DNA from: CAVQLX01 sp963811605
GTDB lineage: Bacteria > Desulfobacterota > Binatia > DP-6
Assembly (NCBI GenBank): GCA_963811605.1
Contig: CAWESA010000007.1
Span: forward strand, 62,001 to 126,000
Length of the DNA stretch: 64,000 bases
Direction of reading: 5' to 3'
A program made the translations under genes and the position numbers. The notes under the pieces were generated by a model. That model saw nothing but the letters and a program-made list of their open reading frames with translations, was not told the origin of the DNA and made no database searches. Of the stretch, positions 52,926 through 64,000 are shown piece by piece (within the stretch, counting starts at the first letter, position 1; every line of letters begins with the position of its first letter).

Positions 52926-53464
52926 CGGCCTCGCGGGTGATCCTCACCGGCTTCATGGGCGTCGGCAAGACGGAAGTCGGCCGACGGCTCGGCCGCGCCC
53001 TCGGCTGGCGCTTCGTGGACACCGACGAGCTGATCGAGTCTGCCGCCGGACGGTCGGTCGCCGCCATCTTCGCGGCCGAGGGCGAGTCCGGCTTTCGGGC
53101 CCGCGAACGGGAGGCGGTCGCGCACGCCTGCGGCCTCACCGAAACGGTCATCGCGGTCGGTGGCGGCGCGCTCGTCGACCTCGACAACCGGCGTGTGCTG
53201 CTGGCCGCCGGTCCGGTGGTGTGTCTCAGAGCGACGCCCGGCGAGATCCTCCGCCGCGTCGGCGAGGCGCCCGACCGACCCCTGCTGTCCGGGGAGGGCG
53301 GCGTCTCTCCCGCCGAGCGTCTGGCCCGTATCGCGGACCTCCTGGCGGCGCGCGCCCCGGTCTACGCGCTCGCCAGCCATGCGGTGGACACCGACGGGCT
53401 CGCACCCGAGGAGGTCGCCGCCGCCGTCCGCGCGATCGTCGAGCGGCCGGGAGGTGCAGCGTGA
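52922..53464 (+). CDS. aroK: Shikimate kinase
   Basis: A 180-aa kinase phosphorylating shikimate with ATP. The P-loop GFMGVGKTEVG (10-20) includes Lys16. Substrate-binding residues follow in DTDELIE, the FRAREREAV loop and VGGGALVD. A GTG at 52922 overlaps the pilQ stop. The pilMNOPQ-aroK-aroB order is the same as in many gamma- and betaproteobacteria. Confidence 0.94.
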   Translation: MTASRVILTGFMGVGKTEVGRRLGRALGWRFVDTDELIESAAGRSVAAIFAAEGESGFRAREREAVAHACGLTETVIAVGGGALVDLDNRRVLLAAGPVVCLRATPGEILRRVGEAPDRPLLSGEGGVSPAERLARIADLLAARAPVYALASHAVDTDGLAPEEVAAAVRAIVERPGGAA

Positions 53465-54540
53465 CCCCGCGCGAGATCCAGGTCGACCTGGGCGAGCGCT
53501 CGTACCCCGTGGTGGTGGGACCGGGGGTGCTCGCGCAGGTCGGGAGGCGCACCGCGTCGATCGCCACCGGCAGCCGCTGCGCCCTGCTCACCAGCGAGCG
53601 CGTCGGCGCGCTCTATCGCGAACCGGTCGAGGGCATGCTGCGTGCGGCGGGCCTCGATCCCGTCGTGGTGGAGATCCCCGACGGTGAGGAGCACAAGAGC
53701 CTGGCCTGGCTCGCGCTGGTGTACGACCGCCTGCTCGAGGCGGGTATCGAGCGACGGACGCCGCTGGTCGCCCTGGGCGGCGGCGTCATCGGCGATCTCG
53801 GCGGATTCGCGGCCGCCACCTTGCTGCGCGGCCTCCCCGTGGTGCAGGTGCCCACCACGCTGCTGGCGCAGGTCGACGCCGCGGTCGGCGGGAAGACGGC
53901 GGTGAATCACGCGCAGGGCAAGAACCTGATCGGCGCGTTCCACCAGCCGCGCGTCGTGCTCGCGGATGTCGACGTCCTCGGCACGCTGCCCCGGCGGGAG
54001 CTGCTCGCCGGCCTGGCGGAGGTGATCAAGTACGGCGTCATCGGTGACGCGGGGCTGTTCGACACGGTGGAGCGCCGGCTCGACGCCGTCCTCGCCCTCG
54101 ACCGCGAGCTGCTCACGTGGATCGTGGCCACCTCGGCGCGACAGAAGGCCGACGTCGTGTCGCGCGACGAGCACGAGCTGACCGGGCTGCGGGCCACGCT
54201 CAACTACGGCCACACCGTCGGCCACGCGGTGGAGATGCTCACCGACTATCGGCGCTTCCTGCACGGCGAGGCGGTCGCCATCGGCATGGTCGCGGCGGCG
54301 CGCGTGTCGCAGGCGCTCGGCGCGTGCGACGCGGCGACGGTGGCCCGCATTCGCGACCTGCTGGCGGCGGCGGGTCTCCCGACGGAGCTGCCCGACGACC
54401 TCGATCGCGCGACGCTGGCCCTCGCCATGCGCAGCGACAAGAAGTCGCATGGAGGCAAGATCCGGTTCGTCGCCGTGCGCCGGATCGGCCAGGTCGAGCT
54501 GACGGATCTCGACGCGGCGGAGATCACGGCACGGCTCTGA
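53461..54540 (+). CDS. aroB: 3-dehydroquinate synthase
   Basis: A 359-aa NAD- and metal-dependent enzyme that forms 3-dehydroquinate from DAHP. ALGGGVIGDLGGFAAATLLRG and VPTTLLAQVDAAVGGKTAVN are the nucleotide/substrate motifs. Metal ligands lie in AEVIKYGVI (Glu) and in the two histidine segments NYGHTVGHAVE and FLHGEAVAIGM. A GTG at 53461 overlaps the aroK stop (GTGA). Confidence 0.95.
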   Translation: MTPREIQVDLGERSYPVVVGPGVLAQVGRRTASIATGSRCALLTSERVGALYREPVEGMLRAAGLDPVVVEIPDGEEHKSLAWLALVYDRLLEAGIERRTPLVALGGGVIGDLGGFAAATLLRGLPVVQVPTTLLAQVDAAVGGKTAVNHAQGKNLIGAFHQPRVVLADVDVLGTLPRRELLAGLAEVIKYGVIGDAGLFDTVERRLDAVLALDRELLTWIVATSARQKADVVSRDEHELTGLRATLNYGHTVGHAVEMLTDYRRFLHGEAVAIGMVAAARVSQALGACDAATVARIRDLLAAAGLPTELPDDLDRATLALAMRSDKKSHGGKIRFVAVRRIGQVELTDLDAAEITARL

Positions 54541-54592
54541 CGGTCGGGGGTGCCCGTTGCTCGACGCGCTCGGTCTGCTAGATCGGTGCACC

Positions 54593-55291
54593 ATGCGAAG
54601 CGCGATGGCGGTGGTCGCGCTCGGCGTGCTGGTGAGCAGTGCGCCGGCGCGTGGGGAGGTGGTGGCGGCGAAGACGGTACACGACTTCGGCGCGGTGGAG
54701 CAGGGTTCGCCGGTCGAGCATGCGTTCGCGCTCAAGAACACGGGCCGGACGCTGGTGCGGATCGAAGGGACGCAGGCGTCGTGTGACTGTACGGTTGCCG
54801 CCTCCGACGGACAGGTGCTTCCTCCGGGAGAGATCACCTGGGTGCGGGTTCGGCTCGACACGACGGCGCTGGCGGGTCGGACGACCAAGACCGTCCTGGT
54901 GCGCACCTCCGACGTGCGCACGCCGCTGGTGCAGGTGGCGCTCGCGGGCGTCGTGCTGACGGATCTGCTGGTCAGCCCGACGCCGGTGTATCTGGGGGGC
55001 GTCTACCGGGGCGATCCGGTCCGCCGCGAGCTGGTCGTCGGGCCGGGCCGGCCGGTCCCACCCGGCAAGCCGGCTGCTCAGCCCGCGTACACCGTGAGCT
55101 CGGTCGAATCGGACTCGCCGATCCTGCGCACCAGCGTCGTCGCGGGAGACAAGCCGGGCGAGCTGAAGGTGATCGTCGAGCTCGACGACGAGGCGCCGCT
55201 GGGTCGATTCACCGATCACGTCATCATCCACACCACCAGTCCGCGCCAACCGGTGATCACGGTCCCGGTCTTCGGCAGCGTGCTGGGTTGA
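54593..55291 (+). CDS. DUF1573-type exported protein
   Basis: A 232-aa protein. ATG 54593 gives a proper signal peptide (MAVVALGVLVSSAPARG); an in-frame upstream start at 54557 adds 12 residues. The N-terminal half has the DUF1573 pattern VHDFGAVEQGSPVEHAF, KNTGRTLVRI, then SCDCTVA and a PPGE turn. Two Ig/PapD-like beta-sandwich domains seem likely. The paired cysteines of SCDCTV are typical of the family. Periplasmic; function unknown. It lies 52 bp behind aroB and 45 bp before mfd. Confidence 0.84.
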   Translation: MRSAMAVVALGVLVSSAPARGEVVAAKTVHDFGAVEQGSPVEHAFALKNTGRTLVRIEGTQASCDCTVAASDGQVLPPGEITWVRVRLDTTALAGRTTKTVLVRTSDVRTPLVQVALAGVVLTDLLVSPTPVYLGGVYRGDPVRRELVVGPGRPVPPGKPAAQPAYTVSSVESDSPILRTSVVAGDKPGELKVIVELDDEAPLGRFTDHVIIHTTSPRQPVITVPVFGSVLG

Positions 55292-55336
55292 GTCGTGCTT
55301 GCCGAGCGCCGTCGCGCTCGGTAGCGGTGAGGGTTC

Positions 55337-58300
55337 GTGTCCGCGCCGTCCCTCACCGACCTCGTAGCGCGCATCCATCGCGATCTCGAGGCCGCTCCCG
55401 CGGAGCCCGTGCGCGTCTCCGGACTGCGCGGCAGCGCGCCGGCGCTCGCGCTGGCGCAGCTCCTCGCCGGCCGATCCCGCCCCGTCCTGGTGGTGGCCCC
55501 CGACGCCACGACGGCGGAGGCGTTCGCCGCCGACCTGCGCTTCTTCGCGGGCGACCGCGAATCCTCCGGTCCGCTCGGGCGCCGCGTCCACTACCTGCCG
55601 GGCTGGGAGGTCCCGCCCTTCGAGCCGCTGTCGCCGACGCGGGAGGTCGTCGCGGCGCGGGCCGAAGGGCTGTACCACCTGCTGCAGACGTCCGATCCGG
55701 TGGTCGTCACGACCGTCGAGGCGCTGGGGCAGCGGTGCTTGCCCCGTGCGGTCTTCGCCGAGGCCGTCACCTACGTCGTGGAGGGCGAGACCCTGGAGCC
55801 GGCCGCACTGGCCGAGCGCCTCGTGGACTGGGGCTACCATCGCGTGCCGCTGGTGCAGGACCCCGGCGACCTGGCGCTGCGCGGCGGCATCCTCGACGTC
55901 TTTCCCGCTGGCCACGTGCGGCCGATCCGGTTCGAGTTCCTGGGCGACGACGTCGAGCGGCTGCGCGAGTTCGATCCCGTCTCCCAGCGCTCGCTCGACC
56001 GCCTCGAGGAGGTGCTGCTCCTGCCGATGCAGGAGCTCGGCCGATCCCGGCTCGGAGCCACCTCCGGCCGCCTGGTGGACGATCGCGCGGCCGAGATCGG
56101 GCTGGCGCGGCAGGAGCGTCGCGAGCTGGCGGAGGCGGTGCGCAGCGGGATCGTCGTGCCGGGCATCGAGTTCGTGCTGCCGTACCTCTACGACATGCTG
56201 GGGACGCTCACCGACTACCTGCCCGCCGGCACGCTTCGCTGGGTGCTCGGTCCCGGCGCCATGGAGGCGGCCGTCGAGGCGTCGTGGGCGCAGGTGACGA
56301 GCCATGCCGAGGCCGCCCAGCACGAGGGGCGGTTCTTCCCGCCCCCGGACCTCCTGTACCTCGCTCCCGGCGCGCTGCGGTCCGCGCTCGGAGGACGAGC
56401 CGCGGGTCGAGGTCGAGAGCCTCGAGGAGCTCGCCGGCGACGGCCCGCGCGCGACGACCTATTCCACCGAGAGCATCGGGCTGCGCGGGGCGCCGTCGTC
56501 CGAGGGCCCGCTGGCGCACGTGGTGGCGCAGATCCGTACCTGGCAGGCGGAGCGGCAGCGCCTCGCCTTCGTGGCGTCGAGCTCGACCCAGCGCGATCGT
56601 CTCCAGACGTTGCTCGCCGGCCACGGCATCGAGACGACGCCGAGCGGTGCGCCGTTCCCGCAGGCGCTCGCCGCCGCCGGGCGGGGAGCTCTCGCCCTCG
56701 CCGGCGAGCTGACCCGCGGTGTGCGCCTGCCGGCCGACGGCCTGGTCATCGTCACCGAAGCCGAGCTGTTCGGCGAGCGGCGCGCCGCGCGGCGCGGGCG
56801 CCGTGCACAGCCGGCGGACCTGCTCTCGACGCTCGCCGAGCTCAAGACCGACGACTACGTGGTGCACATCGACCACGGCATCGGCGCCTACCGCGGGCTG
56901 AAGCACATGCAGGTGGCGGGAACCGAGGGCGACTTCCTCCACCTCGAGTACCTCGGCGGCGACCGTCTCTACGTCCCGGTCGATCGCATCAACGTGGTGC
57001 AGCGCTACGTCAGCGCGGACGCCGCGGCGCCCGCGCTCGACAAGCTTGGCGGCACCTCGTGGGAGCGGGTCAAGGCGAAGACCAAGGAATCGATCCTCGC
57101 CATGGCGCACGACCTGGTGAAGGTCTACGCCGAGCGCGAGGCCCACGGGCGCACGCCGTACGAATCGCTCGACGCCCTGTACCAGGAGTTCACCGCGCGG
57201 TTCGCCTTCGAGGAGACCCCGGGACAGCAGCGCGCCATCGAGGAGGTCCTCGCCGACCTGGGGGGCCCGCGTCCCATGGATCGGCTGGTGTGTGGCGACG
57301 TCGGCTTCGGCAAGACCGAGGTGGCGATGCGGGCGGCGTTCCTCGCCGTGCTGGCCGGCAAGCAGGTCGCGGTGCTGGTCCCGACGACCATCCTGGCCAC
57401 GCAGCACCTGGAGACGTTCCGCGCACGCTTCGATGGGTACCCGGTGAGCGTCGAGATGCTGTCGCGCTTCCGGACCGCCGCCGAGAACCGGGAGACGCTC
57501 GCGCGACTGGAGCAGGGCAAGCTCGACGTCGTCATCGGGACGCATCGCCTGCTGCAGAAGGACGTCACGTTTCGTGAGCTCGGCCTGCTCGTCGTCGACG
57601 AGGAGCATCGCTTCGGCGTGAAGGACAAGGAGCGCATCCGGGCGCTGCGCGGCGGGGTCGACGTCCTGACCCTCACCGCGACGCCGATTCCCCGCACGCT
57701 CAACATGTCGCTCTCCGGCATCCGCGACCTGAGCGTCATCGAGACGCCGCCGGTCGACCGCCTGGCGATCCGCACCTACGTGACGCGCTACGACGAGGGC
57801 GTCGTACGCGACGCCGTGCTGCGCGAGCTGGCGCGCGGCGGCCAGGTGTTCTTCGTGCACAACCGGGTCGAGAGCATCGACGCCATGGCGCGCCGGCTGG
57901 CCGAGCTGGTGCCGGAGGCCCGCATCACGGTGGCGCATGGACAGATGCCGGAGGGCGCGCTCGAGAAGACCATGCTCGCCTTCATGCACGGCGAGTTCGA
58001 CGTGCTGGTGACCTCGGCCATCATCGAATCGGGACTCGACATCCCGCGCGCCAACACGGTCGTCGTCAATCGCGCCGACACCTTCGGACTGGCGCAGCTG
58101 TACCAGATCCGCGGGCGCGTCGGCCGCTCGCACCACCGCGCCTACGCCTACCTGCTCATCCCTGGCGAGCACCTGATCACCTCCGACGCCCAGAAGCGCC
58201 TCCGCGTCCTCCAGGAGCTGGACGATCTCGGCGGCGGCTTTCGCCTGGCGGCGCACGACCTCGAGATCCGCGGCGCCGGTAACCTCCTCGGGAAGCAGCA

Positions 58301-58835
58301 GTCCGGGCACATCACGGCCGTCGGGCTGGAGCTCTACACGCACCTGCTCGAGCAGGCGGTGCGCGAGCTGCGCGGCCAGCAGATCGGACCGGACATCGAG
58401 CCGGAGGTCCAGCTCGGGATTCCCGCCTACGTGCCCGAAGGGTACATCGCGGACGTCAGCCAGCGGCTGGTGGTGTACAAGCGCCTCGCCGGCATCCGGG
58501 GCGTGCCCGACTTGGAGGCCATCGCGGCCGAGCTGGCCGATCGCTTCGGTCCCATCCCGCCGCTGGTGGATACGCTCCTGCGCGTCATGGAGCTGCGGCG
58601 CTGGCTGAAGGACCTGCGGGTGACGGCCGCGCGGCGGCGCGGGGACACGATCGTCCTCGAGTTCCACGAGACGACCCCGGTGAGCGTCGAGACCCTGCTG
58701 GAGATCGTGCGAGGCAGCGCGGGCCTCCTGCGCCTCACCAGCGGCTCGGCGCTCGCCATCCGCCCGACGGCCACCGATCACGACGGCGTGATCGCGGAGG
58801 TGCAGGCGGTCTTGCAGAGGCTCGGAACGCCATGA
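55337..58835 (+). CDS. mfd: Transcription-repair coupling factor, with a one-base frameshift
   Basis: It displaces RNA polymerase stalled at damage and recruits UvrA. The first frame (GTG 55337) carries the UvrB-like domain (LPGWEVPPFEPLSPTREVVA, DPGDLALRGGILDVFP) and breaks at 56390-56391, where one extra G is likely (LRSAL then EDEPRVEVESLEELA). The second frame contains the RNA-polymerase-binding region DDYVVHIDHGIGAYRGL, Walker A GDVGFGKTEVAMRAA, DEEHRFG, the motif TATPIPRTLNMSL and QIRGRVGRS, and ends at 58835. Repaired length is about 1165 aa, usual for Mfd. The SurA-like gene start overlaps its stop codon. Confidence 0.92.
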
Positions 58836-59790
58836 TAGCGAGTCTGCCCGCCATGAGCCGCGGCTTCCCGAGCGCGCTCGCCATCGTCGCGATCGTCAGC
58901 GTCCTCGCCCCGGCGACCGGGCGTCCCGAGGTGGTGAACCGGATCATCGCCACCGTCGACGGCGATCCCATCACCTCCCACGAGGTGGAAAGCTATCGTG
59001 CGCAGGGCAACGGGAACCAGCTCACCCAGGAGCAGGCGCTCGAGGCGCTCATCACCGACAAGCTGCTCGAGAAGGAAGTCCAGGACAAGAAGATCGAGGT
59101 CAAGACCGAGGACATCGACAAGTACGTCGAGCAGATCAAGGAGCGGAACCGGATCGACACCTATCGCTTCGAGGCGGCGCTCGCGCAGCAGGGCATGAGC
59201 CTCAAGAGCTATCGCGAGCGGATCCGGAGCGAGCTGGAGAAGTCCCAGCTGGTGAACCGCGAGATCCGCGGCCGGGTGAGCGTCTCCCCGGACGAGATCG
59301 AGCGATTCTACCGGGCCAACCACGAGGACTTCAGGACGGGTGAGCGCGTCACCGTGCGCGCCATCATCTTCCGCGTCGAGCCGCTGGACAGCGAGGCCGA
59401 GGTCGCGCGCATCCAGCAGAAGGCCGAGGAGGTGCGCCAGCTGGCGCTCGGCGGCCGCCGTTTCGAGGACCTGGCCAAGCAGTTCTCCGAGGGGCCGGGC
59501 GCCGAGAAGGGAGGGCTCCTCGGCACCTTTGCCCGGGGCGAGTTCGAGTCCCAGCCCGAGCTGGAGCCGATCGCGTTCGCGCTCCCGCCGGGAGGGTTGA
59601 GCGACGTGGTGCGCGTCGACAAGGCGTTCTACATCCTGCGCGTGGACAGGATCGAGCCGCCCGGCTACCGCAGCCTCGACGAGGCGCGCGACCAGATCCG
59701 CGAGACGCTGTACCAGAAGGCTGTCGAGCAGCGCTTCCAGGACTGGCTGTCAAAGGATCTGCGCGAGCGCCACGCGGTCGAGGTCTTCAA

Positions 59791-59794
<4 letters not shown>
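58832..59794 (+). CDS. SurA-like periplasmic chaperone/peptidyl-prolyl isomerase
   Basis: A 320-aa protein with an N-terminal signal (ALAIVAIVSVLAPATG), a SurA-N-like helical chaperone region (residues about 35-165: RIIATVDGDPITSHEVESYR, then EIERFYRANHEDFR), and one parvulin domain (about 168-265: VTVRAIIFRVEP, LAKQFSEGPGAEKGGLLGTF). SurA proteins with one PPIase domain are common outside enterics. It helps outer-membrane proteins fold. Overlaps the mfd stop (ATGA) and hands over to the mutase by CTGA. Confidence 0.9.
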
Positions 59795-61155
<1,361 letters not shown>

Positions 61156-61192
61156 TGGCGTTCACCGGCGATCGGGATTAGCAATCGATCGC

Positions 61193-64000
61193 ATGGCGGG
61201 CAGCATCGTCATCCGCGGTGCGCGTGGGCACAATCTCAAGAACATCGACGTCGAGATTCCCCGGGAGCGCTTCGTCGTGGTCACGGGACTGTCCGGGTCC
61301 GGCAAGTCGACGCTCGCCTTCGACACGCTCTACGCCGAGGGGCAGCGCCGCTACGTCGAGTCGCTGTCGGCGTACGCGCGGCAGTTCCTCGAGCAGATGG
61401 AGAAGCCCGACTGCGACGCCATCGACGGCCTGTCGCCGGCGATCGCCATCGAGCAGAAGGGGGTCGGCCGGAGTCCGCGCTCGACGGTGGGCACGGTCAC
61501 GGAGATCGCCGACTACCTGCGCCTCCTGTTCGCGCGCGTCGGCCATCCGGTATGCTTCCAGTGCGGGCGCGAGATCGCCGCCCAGACGGTTCAGCAGGTG
61601 GTCGACCGTCTGCGCGCGCTGGCGCCGGATACGCGCCTCTTTCTCTATGCGCCGGTGGTGCGCGACCGCAAGGGTGAGCACAGGAAGGAGATCGACGAGC
61701 TGCGCCGCGGCGGCTTCGTACGCGCGCGAGTGGACGGCGAGCTCCGCGACCTGGCCGACGACTGGACCCTCGCACGCACCGTGCGCCACACCATCGAGGT
61801 GCTGGTCGACCGGCTCGTCGTCCGCCCCGGGATCGAGCGCCGCCTGGCCGACTCGCTGGAGGTGGCCTTCCGTCACGGCGACGGGGCGGTGCTGGTCGAA
61901 GCCGTCCCGCCCGAGGGTGGCGATGCGCAGGGTCTGTTCTTCAGCGAGCGCCACGCGTGTCCGCAGTGCGGCGTGTCGTATCCGGAGATCTCGCCCCGGT
62001 TCTTCTCGTTCAACAGCCCGCACGGGGCGTGTCCGACCTGCGGTGGACTCGGCGTGCAGCGCCGGCTCGACCCGGAGCTCGTCGTCAGCGAACCGGCCAA
62101 GCCGTTGCCCGAGGCCCTGACGCACGCCGCGGTGCGCGCGCTCCCGGGCCTCGAGGAGAGCGTCGCGGCGCTGGCCGCGCACTATCGCTTCAAGCGGGAC
62201 ACGCCGTTCGCGGCCCTCCCCGAAGCGACCCGCCACGCCCTCCTGTACGGATCCGGGGACGAGGAGATCCCCGTCACGCGCGCGCGGGGCGGCACCGCCC
62301 GGCGCCGGTTTGCGGGTCTGATCCCCCTGCTCGAGCGTCGCCAGCAGGAGACCCGCACGGCGTGGCTGCGGGACGAGATCGAGAGCCTGGTGGCCGAGGC
62401 GCGCTGTCCCACCTGCGAGGGTTCGCGGCTGCGCCGGGAAGCGCGCTTCGTGCTCGTCGGCGCGCGCAGCATCGTCGACGTCTCGGCCATGTCGATCGGC
62501 GAGGCCCAGCGCTTCCTCGCCGCGCTCGCCCTCGGACCCCAGGAGACGGAGATCGCGCGCCCCATCCTGAAGGATCTCCACGCCCGCCTCGGATTCCTGC
62601 TCGACGTCGGCCTCGACTACCTCACCACCGACCGCGGGGCCGCGACGCTCTCGGGCGGCGAGGGACAGCGCATCCGCCTCGCGACCCAGATCGGCTCGCG
62701 TCTGACAGGCGTGCTCTACGTGCTCGACGAGCCGTCGATCGGGCTGCACCAGCGCGACAACGCCCGTCTCCTGGCGACGCTGCTGGCGCTGCGCGACCTG
62801 GGCAACACGGTGATCGTCGTGGAGCACGATCCCGACATGATCCTGGCCGCGGATCACGTCATCGACATGGGGCCGGGCGCGGGCGTGCACGGCGGCCAGG
62901 TGGTCGCCACCGGCACGCCGGCCGAGATCATGGCGAACCCGGCGTCGCTCACGGGACGCTACCTGTCGCGCGACCTCGTCATTCCGGTGCCGGCGCAGCG
63001 CCGGCGCGGCACGGGCTGGACCATCGGGGTGCGCGGCGCGCGGGCCAACAACCTGCGCGGGATCGACGTCTCGATCCCGCTGGGGACCATGACCTGCGTC
63101 ACCGGCGTCTCCGGATCGGGCAAGAGCACGCTGGTGATCGACACGCTCTACCGCGCGCTCGCCCGCCGCCTGGGCGGTGGCCGCGAGGAGCCGGGGGCGC
63201 ACGACGAGCTGGTCGGCTGGCAGCTCGTCGACAAGGTGATCGAGATCAGCCAGGCCCCCATCGGCCGCAGCCCGCGCTCCAATCCGGCGACGTACACCGG
63301 TCTCTTCGGCCCGATCCGCGAGCTGTTCGCGCAGCTGCCGGACGCGCGTGCCCGGGGCTTCGGCCCGGGACGGTTCTCGTTCAACGTGAAGGGAGGCCGC
63401 TGCGAGGCGTGCGCAGGCGACGGCGTGATCGCCATCGAGATGCACTTCCTGCCCGACGTGTACGTGACCTGCGAGGTGTGCGGCGGCCGGCGCTACGACC
63501 GCGAGACGCTCGAGGTGAGGTTCAAGGGGCTGAGCATCGCCGACGTCCTCGACCTCACGGTGGCGGAGGCCTTCGAGGTGCTGGGCAACATCCCGGCGGT
63601 GCGCAGCCGTCTCGACGTGCTGCGCGAGGTCGGGCTCGACTACCTCCGCCTCGGCCAGCCAGGAACGACGCTCTCCGGCGGCGAGGCGCAGCGCGTGAAG
63701 CTGGCGCGCGAGCTGGCGCGCCGGGCCACCGGTCGCACGCTCTACGTGCTCGACGAGCCCACGACCGGCCTGCACTTCGACGACGTGCGGCGACTCCTCG
63801 ATGTGCTCGGCCGGCTGGTGGACGCCGGGAACACCGTCCTGCTGATCGAGCACAACCTCGACGTCATCAAGAGCGCGGACCACGTCATCGACCTCGGCCC
63901 CGAGGGAGGCGAGGGCGGCGGGCAGGTGGTGGCGAGCGGCACGCCCGAGCAGATCGCCGCCAGTGACGCGTCCTTCACCGGGGCCGTCCTCCGGCCCGTG
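61193..64000 (+). CDS. uvrA: Excinuclease ABC subunit A, C-terminus cut by the window edge
   Basis: The damage-recognition ATPase of nucleotide excision repair; 936 codons are visible and the stop is beyond 64000, so only a few residues should be missing. First ATPase: Walker A GLSGSGKST (32-40) and signature LSGGEGQR with Gly in place of the common Ala/Ser. Second ATPase: GVSGSGKST (about 638-646) and LSGGEAQR. The zinc modules CPQCGVSYPEISPRFF...CPTCGGLG and CEACAGDG...CEVCGGR are intact. It follows the phosphohexomutase after 37 bp; mfd lies upstream in the same direction. Confidence 0.95.
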   Translation, partial: MAGSIVIRGARGHNLKNIDVEIPRERFVVVTGLSGSGKSTLAFDTLYAEGQRRYVESLSAYARQFLEQMEKPDCDAIDGLSPAIAIEQKGVGRSPRSTVGTVTEIADYLRLLFARVGHPVCFQCGREIAAQTVQQVVDRLRALAPDTRLFLYAPVVRDRKGEHRKEIDELRRGGFVRARVDGELRDLADDWTLARTVRHTIEVLVDRLVVRPGIERRLADSLEVAFRHGDGAVLVEAVPPEGGDAQGLFFSERHACPQCGVSYPEISPRFFSFNSPHGACPTCGGLGVQRRLDPELVVSEPAKPLPEALTHAAVRALPGLEESVAALAAHYRFKRDTPFAALPEATRHALLYGSGDEEIPVTRARGGTARRRFAGLIPLLERRQQETRTAWLRDEIESLVAEARCPTCEGSRLRREARFVLVGARSIVDVSAMSIGEAQRFLAALALGPQETEIARPILKDLHARLGFLLDVGLDYLTTDRGAATLSGGEGQRIRLATQIGSRLTGVLYVLDEPSIGLHQRDNARLLATLLALRDLGNTVIVVEHDPDMILAADHVIDMGPGAGVHGGQVVATGTPAEIMANPASLTGRYLSRDLVIPVPAQRRRGTGWTIGVRGARANNLRGIDVSIPLGTMTCVTGVSGSGKSTLVIDTLYRALARRLGGGREEPGAHDELVGWQLVDKVIEISQAPIGRSPRSNPATYTGLFGPIRELFAQLPDARARGFGPGRFSFNVKGGRCEACAGDGVIAIEMHFLPDVYVTCEVCGGRRYDRETLEVRFKGLSIADVLDLTVAEAFEVLGNIPAVRSRLDVLREVGLDYLRLGQPGTTLSGGEAQRVKLARELARRATGRTLYVLDEPTTGLHFDDVRRLLDVLGRLVDAGNTVLLIEHNLDVIKSADHVIDLGPEGGEGGGQVVASGTPEQIAASDASFTGAVLRPV

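Noticed and set aside
61178..63883. A 901-codon open frame antisense to uvrA
   Set aside because: It is a shadow of the GC-rich third-position pattern. The plus strand encodes a complete UvrA with all motifs.

Overview
The window is about 64 kb of dense, very GC-rich bacterial DNA. No rRNA, CRISPR array, insertion sequence or prophage was seen. A secretin-based type IV pilus assembly operon (pilMNOPQ), a SurA-like periplasmic chaperone and beta-barrel-type exported proteins point to a Gram-negative cell. Thiolases, a DUF35/thiolase pair, a long acyl-CoA dehydrogenase, a luciferase-like oxidoreductase and several diiron proteins suggest an aerobic, lipid-degrading soil-type organism. Affiliation with an uncultured deltaproteobacteria-like lineage (for example Binatota) is inference from gene content only. 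Four genes (the barrel-like protein at 320-1117, a sirtuin, glnA and mfd) carry one-base frameshifts in otherwise intact sequence. Two of them are normally essential or central, so uncorrected sequencing indels in a draft assembly are the likeliest cause.

Layout. 1-6801: start of speA, a barrel-like exported protein, a thiolase, an alpha/beta hydrolase with a SPOUT RNA methylase, a membrane protein, mobA with a Nudix hydrolase, and a sirtuin. 6798-15764: exported proteins, a DUF35 plus thiolase-like pair, a mini-glutaredoxin, CDP-diacylglycerol pyrophosphatase, a class III cyclase, a flavin disulfide-reductase-like protein, a luciferase-like oxidoreductase and an SDR. 15882-22096: ileS-lspA, mrp, a small HTH regulator, an Smr protein and a CDP-alcohol phosphatidyltransferase. 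22101-28035: the most unusual locus, with three ferritin-like diiron paralogues, an SCP2-like protein, a Gfo/Idh/MocA oxidoreductase, a TetR regulator and a divergent 7Fe ferredoxin. 28043-34414: a TPR protein, a MacAB-like exporter, a flippase-like membrane protein and DUF1330. 34550-37895: the nitrogen operon amtB-glnB-glnA. 38090-39894: a coiled-coil membrane protein, tRNA-Pro, comEA and a 60-bp minisatellite. 39895-49007: aroC, an acyl-CoA dehydrogenase and the priA-def-fmt-rsmB-rpe row. 49192-55291: pilMNOPQ-aroK-aroB and a DUF1573 protein. 55337-64000: mfd, a SurA-like gene, a phosphohexomutase and uvrA, which is cut by the window edge.

How genes work together. Most neighbours overlap by 4 nt (ATGA, GTGA, CTGA or TTGA), so translational coupling is the rule. 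In the diiron locus an SCP2-like lipid carrier, a complete diiron protein, a partner that has lost half its iron ligands and a sugar-type dehydrogenase are read as one chain. A TetR gene and a third complete diiron protein follow behind a promoter whose start region is covered by a perfect palindrome. A ferredoxin is transcribed divergently from the head of the cluster. This looks like an undescribed two-subunit, ferredoxin-fed diiron oxygenase acting on a lipid-like substrate. That function is a hypothesis; the ligand losses and gene order are direct observations.
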